Shown here one piece after another: positions 23,502 through 29,877 of a DNA stretch of 40,062 nt. The notes under the pieces are model-generated. The model searched no databases, was not told the origin of the DNA, and saw nothing but the letters and a program-made list of their open reading frames with translations. How positions within the stretch are numbered: position 1 is the first letter of the stretch; every line of letters begins with the position of its first letter. Location of the stretch: contig NZ_CAAKNY010000002.1 in NCBI RefSeq assembly GCF_901212495.1, positions 1 through 40,062 on the forward strand. Direction: 5' to 3'. A program made the position numbers and the translations under genes. The DNA comes from Collinsella aerofaciens. Lineage in GTDB: Bacteria > Actinomycetota > Coriobacteriia > Coriobacteriales > Coriobacteriaceae.

Positions 23502-24965
23502 CTACACCACGATGTCGCCAGTAGAAATATCCGCCACGCCAAAGAGGGCGCCGGCGCGCTGAGACGCACCAAGCGTCACAAGGTCGCCTAAGTCGAACAT
23601 GTTGGGCTTAACGGTAAATCCCCGCGCAAAGCTCACGTCGCCGATGATGCCGCCAGAACAAGCGCTGCCCTCATCGCCAACGCCGCGCGCCGGTTTAATT
23701 GTTACGTCAGCAGCAATGGCGAGCGTGAGGTGGGCTGCCTTACCGATAAGACCGCCGCTAGCAGCCCTGCCTTTGACGCTAAAAGCAGAGAGGTCAATAT
23801 TGCCGTTAATGGCCACGGTCGCGCCGTTGCCGCAGACGCCGATAAGTCCGCCAGCGCTTGTACCGTCCTTGGTCGTCTGGATAGTCGGGTCCCCACTGTA
23901 AGTGCCCGGAAGCGCTAGCTTCTCAACGGAAAGAGACGCAGCATCTGCAAGAGTATTCACAAGCAGGCCAGCATTATCGGTTTTAGATTGGATATTAATG
24001 GCAAGGGTCTCGTTGCCTTTCGCCGCATAGTTCACGTCGAGTCTGAGTTCTCCCGACACGGAACCCAAAAGCGGCGAAGACAGGGTGGCCGCAGTGATGT
24101 CAACTGCCAGCTTATGGTGCCCGCCGTTAATCGTCGTCGCAACAACGGGATCGCTGGTCGTACCCTCCCAAGTGAGCGCAAGCGTCATATCCGTGGACAG
24201 CTCAACATTATTAAACAGGGGCCTATTTAAAACGATAGGAGAGGTCCCCAAGTCAAAGCTCCCCTTAAAAGGCGTGTTCTGGGCACCAAGGCCCAAGAAG
24301 GAAAGGGCCTTACCGTCAGCCGCCGTCACCGTGTTACATAGATTGAGGCCCGATCCCGTCGCGCCGCCCTTCGTGAGAGCCGCATCCTGGTAAATGGCGG
24401 GATCGACGTTGGAGAGCTTAATCAGATCCTCGCTGGTTCCAATGGTGACTTTGGTTACCTTATCGCCTTCGACAGTAACATTGGCATCACCAATAGCGTC
24501 TTTCAGCTTATCAACCGTGCTGTACTCATACGTGGTGTTTGCCTGTGCAGCGGCATCTGCGTCCGCGTCATTCATCTGCTCTTCGTCGGTGGTACCGTCA
24601 TCGGCAGTTGCATCGTCTTGGGATGCGTCGCCTTCCGTTGAGGCAGCGCCACCGCCGGCTCCATCGGTCGTGGAATCCTGCGACTCGCCGGCGTTGGTTG
24701 AGCCGTTGCCGTCCTCGGTAGTGCCCGTATCGGCGCCCGGGGTCGCCGCGGTGTCATCAGAGGTAGCCTGGTCGGCATCTTGCAGCGCGGTGGCCACGGC
24801 ATCCTGTACGGAGCGCGCCGTCTTGCCCGCGGCACGCGCGGCGGAGACAGACGCCTCCATAACGGCGTCGAGCTCTTGCGCGAACACCTCTGTGGAGGGC
24901 GCGAGCGCCTGGAAAATCATGATTGCAGTCAGGCATGCGGTTGTTATGCGCTTTGCCGTTCTCAT
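23502..24965 (-). CDS. Giant surface protein, N-terminal part up to first TAG
   Basis: 487 residues. The signal peptide MRTAKRITTACLTAIMIFQA has a short basic n-region and a hydrophobic core, with likely cleavage at VFA/QEL. A helical stretch and an acidic low-complexity linker (about 55-140) follow, then the first beta-helix repeats, for example GGLIGVCGNGATVAING and GGIIGDVSFARG. It ends ...STGDIVV at a TAG whose surrounding frame continues GGTYKSKLASGKGG without a break. If the stop is efficient, this fragment alone is exported. It starts 65 nt after the stop of the small membrane protein gene at 25031. Confidence 0.8.
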   Translation of the reverse strand: MRTAKRITTACLTAIMIFQALAPSTEVFAQELDAVMEASVSAARAAGKTARSVQDAVATALQDADQATSDDTAATPGADTGTTEDGNGSTNAGESQDSTTDGAGGGAASTEGDASQDDATADDGTTDEEQMNDADADAAAQANTTYEYSTVDKLKDAIGDANVTVEGDKVTKVTIGTSEDLIKLSNVDPAIYQDAALTKGGATGSGLNLCNTVTAADGKALSFLGLGAQNTPFKGSFDLGTSPIVLNRPLFNNVELSTDMTLALTWEGTTSDPVVATTINGGHHKLAVDITAATLSSPLLGSVSGELRLDVNYAAKGNETLAINIQSKTDNAGLLVNTLADAASLSVEKLALPGTYSGDPTIQTTKDGTSAGGLIGVCGNGATVAINGNIDLSAFSVKGRAASGGLIGKAAHLTLAIAADVTIKPARGVGDEGSACSGGIIGDVSFARGFTVKPNMFDLGDLVTLGASQRAGALFGVADISTGDIVV

Positions 24966-25030
24966 CTGATCCTACCTCGTTCTATCTCATGGCCCGTGCG
25001 GGGTCTCAAAATCTATGCTTGCGGCTTGTT

Positions 25031-26017
25031 CTACGCGGCCTTGCACTCTACAACGATGTCGCCCCAGTTGCCGGGTGCATCCTTCGCACGGTAGAAGGTA
25101 ATAATCTCCGACCCGGGATTCATGGTGAACGTGACCGACCTGTCACTTTTATTTTCGGTCGCGCCGGAATGATTCATCACAAAAAACGGGTCAAGCTCAA
25201 CCTTATCGCCCCATATAAGCTTGACTTTTGTTGGGGAACCTGTAACGGTCACGCGATAGTTGTAGGCGTCAAAGCTGCCAATGTTCTTGCCTTTATCGAC
25301 ACACTCGCCCGAAACGCCCGAGGCCGTTACCTCCGCGCGCTCGGCAGGCGCAATCTTGGCCGCGAGCCATTTAAGGTTGGTTCCGGGGCTGTCGGGGCCG
25401 ACCTTGGCCTTGACCGTGAAGGACGCTGTGTTGAGGTCATCTTTGTCAAACGTAACCGTATAGGTATACATGGTTGCCTTGTTGGCAGGGAAGGAAAGAT
25501 CGACCGGGCCGCTCGTCGTCAGCGCGGGTGTACCGTTAACACTCCAAGTACCCGTCGTGCCCGTCGCCCTCACGCTCAGTGTCGCATTGACATCCTTGTC
25601 ATTAACCTTGTTCTTGTCGCCCAACAGATGGTTGTAAATGCGGAAGGTAAAGGAGCAGGTTTTCTTACCCGTATCGGTGTCGACGACGACGCTTCGGACG
25701 GCAATCTCCCCGTCATCCAGGCTCTCGTTTGTGTAACCCGCAAGCATGTCCGAGGCAAACAGCGCCTGCGACGTGCCCGAAACAGCAACCGACTTAAGGA
25801 AGTCGCCCGCCAAAAAGGCCGTGTAGGTAAGGTAAGTACCCGTCGCAATCGCGATAGCGCACAGCAGCACCGCAACCGCCCACAGACGCTTGCGCACTTT
25901 GGTAACAGGGGGCGCCGACTCCACCAAGCAAGACTTCGCCTTAGAATCATCAACCTGCGCAAAGTGTTTGCCAACAGGCCTTGCGATTTCATTTTGCTCG
26001 TTCTTGTCTTTGCTCAT
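25031..26017 (-). CDS. Single-pass exported protein of the surface operon (third)
   Basis: Not recognised as a named family. 328 residues: a charged cytoplasmic N-terminus (1-44, ending KVRKRL), one membrane segment (about 45-67) followed by GDFLKSVAVSGTSQ, then an all-beta extracellular domain with text such as KTCSFTFRIYNHLLGDKNKV, which resembles TasA/camelysin-like secreted fibre proteins only in layout. It ends in a Cys-containing VECKAA. It lies 23 nt after the gene at 26041 and 65 nt before the giant protein gene, so the four genes are probably co-transcribed. The membrane segment may be an uncleaved anchor or a SipW-type signal; no signal peptidase gene is in the window. Confidence 0.7.
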   Translation of the reverse strand: MSKDKNEQNEIARPVGKHFAQVDDSKAKSCLVESAPPVTKVRKRLWAVAVLLCAIAIATGTYLTYTAFLAGDFLKSVAVSGTSQALFASDMLAGYTNESLDDGEIAVRSVVVDTDTGKKTCSFTFRIYNHLLGDKNKVNDKDVNATLSVRATGTTGTWSVNGTPALTTSGPVDLSFPANKATMYTYTVTFDKDDLNTASFTVKAKVGPDSPGTNLKWLAAKIAPAERAEVTASGVSGECVDKGKNIGSFDAYNYRVTVTGSPTKVKLIWGDKVELDPFFVMNHSGATENKSDRSVTFTMNPGSEIITFYRAKDAPGNWGDIVVECKAA

Positions 26018-26040
26018 CTGGTGCCCCTCCCTTCCTGCTA

Positions 26041-26838
26041 TTAGTTGGCGTTCGTGCCGCGAGCGATTAGGTACACCATGTCGGTCTCTTTGACATTTGA
26101 AACCTTGGTACTACCTGTGGTCACAACGCCTGGATTCCACGTACACTCGATGATGAAGTTCGTGGCGGCGTTGGCTTTCGTACCATTCCAACCGTCCAGA
26201 TCGGCTTTTTGGAATGTGTGATATCGATAGAGCGGGCGAGCGTTTTTCTGGACACTTTTATAAGTACCGTACGTTGGATCATTTGCCTCAAGCTCTTTAG
26301 CCAACGCGCCTGTCCCGTCCGCGGAGTTAATAAAAGTAAACGCAATCGGGGTGCCCTTCTTACTCCATGAGTAGGTGCGGTTGAGCCCGTCGAGGCCGAC
26401 CACATCGCCCCTCGGGGCCGACGGGTCGTTGACCTTCACGCGGTATACGTTGATTGTCAGCCCCGTGATATTCGTGGTATTGGCAACCTGCAGCTCAAAC
26501 GCCTGGCCAGCGCCGGGGTCATCGTCATTGTCGCTCTGCACGCAAAACGCGCGTCGGACGGTCACCGTGCCGTCAGCGTTCTTTGCATCGCCTCGCGACT
26601 CGTCATACGAAATCTCGATGGGCTCAATGGTCGTCTGGTTGGGACCCAGCACCTTAAGCTGTGCCGGTGTTTGAATTTTTCCCACCGTAGACAGGCTTTT
26701 GCTTCCCACAAACCACGAAAGTGACAGACCGACGATGAGAACGATTGCCGCCAAGAGCACCAAGACCGCAAGGGCTTGTGCGCGATGGCTTTCTATCCAT
26801 TTGTGGGCGTCGTCGAGGCGCGTTTGCATGGTACTCAT
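26041..26838 (-). CDS. Single-pass exported protein of the surface operon (second)
   Basis: Not recognised as a named family. 265 residues: cytoplasmic residues 1-19, one membrane segment about 20-43 ending SLSWFVGSKSLSTVG, then an extracellular beta-rich domain of about 215 residues. The WF-x(2,3)-(N/K)-x-x-(V/L)-S text after the segment also occurs in the first gene of the operon (LAWFAANNRVSATG), so the two proteins probably share ancestry and export route. The ATG at 26838 overlaps the TGA of the preceding gene (ATGA), which indicates coupled translation. There is no catalytic motif. Likely role: membrane-anchored subunit or minor component of a surface fibre together with the giant protein (inference from operon). 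Confidence 0.7.
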   Translation of the reverse strand: MSTMQTRLDDAHKWIESHRAQALAVLVLLAAIVLIVGLSLSWFVGSKSLSTVGKIQTPAQLKVLGPNQTTIEPIEISYDESRGDAKNADGTVTVRRAFCVQSDNDDDPGAGQAFELQVANTTNITGLTINVYRVKVNDPSAPRGDVVGLDGLNRTYSWSKKGTPIAFTFINSADGTGALAKELEANDPTYGTYKSVQKNARPLYRYHTFQKADLDGWNGTKANAATNFIIECTWNPGVVTTGSTKVSNVKETDMVYLIARGTNAN

Positions 26839-27860
26839 GAGCTTACGCCCTCCTGAGCGCTCATTCTAAGTTGGATGTATTTGACCTTATCGCCAATCTG
26901 CTCGTCCGCATTGTTGTACAGCGCCGAGCAGATGGCGGTATCGCTGGAGGTCATGCTGGTCGAAACCGTAGGAGCGCTGGCGGCCTCCTTGCCACCTGCT
27001 GCGCCGAAGAAGTAGTTCACTTTGTTCTTGTTCATATCCGCTTGCAGGGCGACGTAGTCAGGATTCTTGCCGTCCGTCGGCGCCGCAAACAGATTCTTGT
27101 AGTAATTCGTGTTGCCCGTAAGGACAAAGTTTTGGAAGTACTCCGGCCATACCCAGTACAGATTGATAGTGACGGACTTGTTCGTTGGCTTGGTCACATC
27201 GCCGTTTTCGCAAAATTCGCTCTTGTGAATCTCGATCTTGCTATCAACCACGCGGTCCGAGTAATAGCCGTTCTTGCAGCTCGTAAAGAACAGCAAGTGG
27301 CCTTTTACCAGGCTGAGCAGCGTACTCGCATCATCCGACAGATTGCCATCAGCTTCCTCATAGATATTGCCCTTGGCCTTAAGTATGCGGGACAGGTTGA
27401 TCGTGATATCGCCGAGGTTATCCGTGTGCGGCGTCACCGTAAACGTAATCTTGCCGCGAGCACCCGGGTACAGAGAGCCCGCAGTCTCGTTGTTCAGGTT
27501 GGAGCCGAGCGTCACGGTCATGCCATCGGCCGTATCCAGGCCGGCGATAGCATGCTTTTCCTCGGCCGTGCGCTCGTAATAGCCCACGTGCGCGTCAGGT
27601 TTGCCCTCGCCCGCGGCAGTTAGGGTGTACCGATCCGCCTTCGCCCCGATCGTACTCCCCGTGGCGCTCACCCGATTGTTCGCGGCAAACCAGGCCAGGC
27701 ACGCAAAGATAGCGACGATGGCGGCCAGCACAAACAGACCACTCACTAGGAAATCCTTCCAGAAATCCTTGAGGGTCCGCACGTGCTCGTCGGCAGCTTG
27801 ACGGTACTCGGCCGCTGTCTTGTGCCGCTGGAGCTCGCTATGTCGGTCCATGCCACTCAT
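26835..27860 (-). CDS. Single-pass exported protein of the surface operon (first)
   Basis: Not recognised as a named family. 341 residues: a charged, His/Lys-rich cytoplasmic N-terminus (1-36), one membrane segment (about 38-60) ending ACLAWFAANNRVSATGSTIG, then an extracellular beta-rich domain of about 280 residues with two Cys (in the SCKNGYY and SEFCENG stretches) that could form a disulfide. The AWFAxNxxVxA text after the helix is seen in Firmicute and actinobacterial proteins placed beside SipW-like peptidases and TasA-like fibres (from memory). It is the first gene of the operon, preceded by 250 bp without a gene. A second start three codons in (27851) is possible; neither has a strong ribosome binding site. 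Confidence 0.7.
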   Translation of the reverse strand: MSGMDRHSELQRHKTAAEYRQAADEHVRTLKDFWKDFLVSGLFVLAAIVAIFACLAWFAANNRVSATGSTIGAKADRYTLTAAGEGKPDAHVGYYERTAEEKHAIAGLDTADGMTVTLGSNLNNETAGSLYPGARGKITFTVTPHTDNLGDITINLSRILKAKGNIYEEADGNLSDDASTLLSLVKGHLLFFTSCKNGYYSDRVVDSKIEIHKSEFCENGDVTKPTNKSVTINLYWVWPEYFQNFVLTGNTNYYKNLFAAPTDGKNPDYVALQADMNKNKVNYFFGAAGGKEAASAPTVSTSMTSSDTAICSALYNNADEQIGDKVKYIQLRMSAQEGVSS

Positions 27861-28112
27861 TGCTTACGTTTGCCCTGCTTGCAGGCGTGCCATCCTTTCG
27901 GCTTGGTCGTGCTCAATCCATTGCTCGCAGGTAGAGAATTCAGGCAGAATACAACACCGTACGATAAGGTAAAAGAATAGCATTGACCTGCGGTTCGTTC
28001 CATAACGCAAGCCTTAATGGTGTCTTAAAAGTCGAGCCCTTGGTGTAAAGTAACCTGACCCCCTTGCACCAATCTGTAGCACCGGGCAGCGGACGCACGA
28101 CGCACCGTCCCC
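27861..28112 (-). promoter_or_regulatory. Intergenic region with the probable surface-operon promoter
   Basis: No gene is supported. On the minus strand TGCTATTCT (27974-27982) fits an extended -10, about 110 nt before the first surface gene, without a clear -35. CCTGC-TT-GCAGG-type symmetry lies near 27882-27893, close to the start codon, and could be an operator or an mRNA hairpin. Confidence 0.3.
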
Positions 28113-29417
28113 TTAACACCCCAACGCGCGCACGGGTATCACGTAGATACCGTCCTCGACCTCGCGGGCGTACTCACCCACCCCCACAATCACGGCCATA
28201 AACTCCGGTTCGCGTGTGCGTGAACGAGGATTTCCACAGACCTTCTTGCGAACGCGCTTGAGGCTCTCGACGCCGGCGCTCGCCTTATCTTCGCTCACCT
28301 TAATCTCAAAGGCGGCCCACCGTCCATCGGCTAGTTGCACGATGGCATCGCATTCAAGGCCCGAATCGTCGCGATAATAGCGCACGGGCGTACTATCCAG
28401 CAGGTCGAGCGACCGTGCGTAGACCGAAAGGTCGCGTATGACCAAATTCTCAAACACCAGACCAAATGTCTGCCAGTCGGCAAGCAGCGCCTGCAAGGAC
28501 ATACCCAGCAAGGCGCAGGCAAGGCTCGGATCTGCCAGATAGCGCTTGGGTTTGACGGTAAAGCGTCGTTTGTCGCGCGCGGCGGGAACCCAACCGGGGA
28601 CCTCCTCGAGAATGAACATGCCTTTGAGGGCATCCAGGTACCTGCGCACCTTGGTCTCGTCGGCAAACGCTGCGGGTTCCTCCTCGGCACCGAACATATC
28701 CATAAGAATCGTTTTATACGTGGTCGCCTGTCCCAGATTGCGCGCGATCGATGCGGAGACTCGACGAGCAATATCGGGGTCGAGACCAACCGCCGGGAAG
28801 CTGCTCGAAAACGTAGTGTTGAGATATTCGCGGGCGATGAGCTGGGCGTCAGCCGAAACCATATCGATCGCCTCGGGCCAGCCGCCGCGGCAAGCGGCTT
28901 CGACAAGCCCCGGCGTATCGCCATCGCACCGGCAGGGCTCAAAACGATGCTCAAACAAGCCCGCCAGGCTCACCTTGCCGTTGGACTCACCTGTCTCGGC
29001 AAGCGTCATGGGGTGCATGCGGACGCGGCCGATGCGGCCGGCTCCACTATGCGCGGGCGCCTCCGCCTTTGAGCCAAACGCAGGCGTGGCAGAACCCGTG
29101 AGGATATAGGCGCCGCGCGTAGTCCGGGCACGGTCGACCTCATGTCTAACGTAGTCCCAAATCTGGGGAACGCGCTGCCACTCATCGATAATATGTGGAC
29201 GGTCTCCCAGCAACATCATCGCCGGGTCGGCACGCGCGAGGTCGAGATTCTCGTCGACATACGAGACGGACGCCCCGTGCTCAAGCGCGGCCCACGTCTT
29301 GCCACACCACTTGGTGCCTGCAATCTCGACCGCGCCAAAGACACGAAGGTAGCGTTCGATTTGCGAATCCACGATACGTGGGATGTATCCGTCCCGATGT
29401 AGCCTCTCGCCCGCCAT
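28113..29417 (-). CDS. AAA ATPase with DUF4143 domain, second copy
   Basis: Predicted ATPase of the COG1373 group; cellular role unknown. 434 residues. Walker A GTKWCGKT lies at 34-41 and Walker B in RPHIIDEWQRVP. The C-terminal DUF4143 region contains ECDAIVQLADGRWAAFEIKV, a D...ExK pattern like that of PD-(D/E)XK nucleases and matching the same position in the gene at 3826-4998. The two proteins are only distantly alike, so this is not a recent duplication. Monocistronic, with four iterons at an exact 23-bp period upstream (29477-29556). GGGTGG precedes the ATG at 29417. The C-terminus ends VIPVRALGC. Confidence 0.88.
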   Translation of the reverse strand: MAGERLHRDGYIPRIVDSQIERYLRVFGAVEIAGTKWCGKTWAALEHGASVSYVDENLDLARADPAMMLLGDRPHIIDEWQRVPQIWDYVRHEVDRARTTRGAYILTGSATPAFGSKAEAPAHSGAGRIGRVRMHPMTLAETGESNGKVSLAGLFEHRFEPCRCDGDTPGLVEAACRGGWPEAIDMVSADAQLIAREYLNTTFSSSFPAVGLDPDIARRVSASIARNLGQATTYKTILMDMFGAEEEPAAFADETKVRRYLDALKGMFILEEVPGWVPAARDKRRFTVKPKRYLADPSLACALLGMSLQALLADWQTFGLVFENLVIRDLSVYARSLDLLDSTPVRYYRDDSGLECDAIVQLADGRWAAFEIKVSEDKASAGVESLKRVRKKVCGNPRSRTREPEFMAVIVGVGEYAREVEDGIYVIPVRALGC

Positions 29418-29476
29418 GAGCCACCCCCGCAGATTTCCAGGTCCTGCTTTCTGATCCTTCTATTCCACTGTAGCAA

Positions 29477-29556
29477 ATTCGGATTTTTGGGTGGTTGCGA
29501 TTCGAATTTTCATGTTCATATAATTCGGATTTTCATGTTCTAAAGATTCGGATTTT
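29477..29556 (-). promoter_or_regulatory. Four iterons at exact 23-bp period before the second ATPase/DUF4143 gene
   Basis: ATTCGGATTTT (copy 2: ATTCGAATTTT) occurs at 29477, 29500, 29523 and 29546. Copies 2 and 3 also share the following CATGTTC. The array begins 60 nt upstream of the ATG at 29417 and covers the expected promoter. Spacing of just over two helical turns puts all copies on nearly the same face of the DNA. Sequence differs from the 5023-5080 array, but position and period are the same design. Confidence 0.7.
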
Positions 29557-29687
29557 CTGAACCCGCTGGTCAGGGGCGCTCTTATTGGCAAAAGGGCGGG
29601 GAGCACCGATACGGCACTCCCTGCCCACTCAACCGTGCGCGCATTGTTCGCGCAACGGTTCGTACGTCCATTCAAACTTTGCCTCAT

Positions 29688-29731
29688 CTTAACCTCATCT
29701 TTGCTTCATTTGAGGTGAAGATGAGGTTAAG
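29688..29731. repeat. Perfect 14-bp inverted repeat
   Basis: CTTAACCTCATCTT at 29688-29701 is the exact reverse complement of 29718-29731, around a 16-nt loop that can itself pair CTTCA with TGAAG. A partial extra CCTCATCTT copy lies at 29682-29690. It sits between the second ATPase/DUF4143 gene and the terminator of the oxidoreductase gene. Nothing else is seen between 29557 and 29760. Confidence 0.65.
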
Positions 29732-29760
29732 GGCGCGTTTAAGCTCGCCTGCCTCCTCGC

Positions 29761-29807
29761 ACAAAACCGGGGCGGGACCTGCTGCGCTTGCAGGCCCCGC
29801 CCCGGTT
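29761..29807 (-). terminator. Terminator of the enoate-reductase-type gene
   Basis: On the minus strand a stem of about 17 bp with one bulge is formed by 29790-29807 and 29765-29782, containing CCGGGGCGGG and CCCGCCCCGG, followed by TTTTGTG. It lies about 70 nt beyond the stop at 29878. Confidence 0.8.
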
Positions 29808-29877
29808 GACACCCGACGGGATGCAGTCGGCCCAGGCGGATCCGTGCTACCGCCCCCCGCCTGGCCGCGATGTTCAA

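Larger units (their letters stand above)
14304..24965 (-). pseudogene. Giant secreted beta-helix (GLUG-like) surface protein, interrupted by two in-frame TAG codons
   Basis: A single frame of 3,554 codons runs from ATG 24965 to TAG 14304, broken only by TAG at 23502-23504 and TAG at 20631-20633. The three open parts are in the same phase, with no frameshift. The protein starts with a Sec signal peptide (cut after VFA, residue 29), an acidic Thr/Asp-rich linker (about 55-140), then a very long series of short repeats of the form GGLIG, GGIVG and VGGIAG followed by beta-strand stretches, as in GLUG-type right-handed beta-helix adhesins, and finally a C-terminal region of Ig-like character. No LPXTG or membrane anchor is at the end. 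It is probably an adhesin or fibre. TAG is the normal stop of several neighbours, so it is either a nonsense-mutated gene or one read through at amber codons. Confidence 0.8.

Noticed and set aside
14304..24965. Genome-wide reassignment of TAG
   Set aside because: Several intact genes nearby end naturally in TAG, including coaX, folPK, the response regulator and the ABC genes, and no suppressor tRNA is in the window.
23330..25700. Homology between the giant protein and the gene at 25031 based on shared KKTCSxxF text
   Set aside because: The match is only about ten residues (VEKDADKKTCSIAF against VDTDTGKKTCSFTF) and may be chance; an alignment score would be needed.
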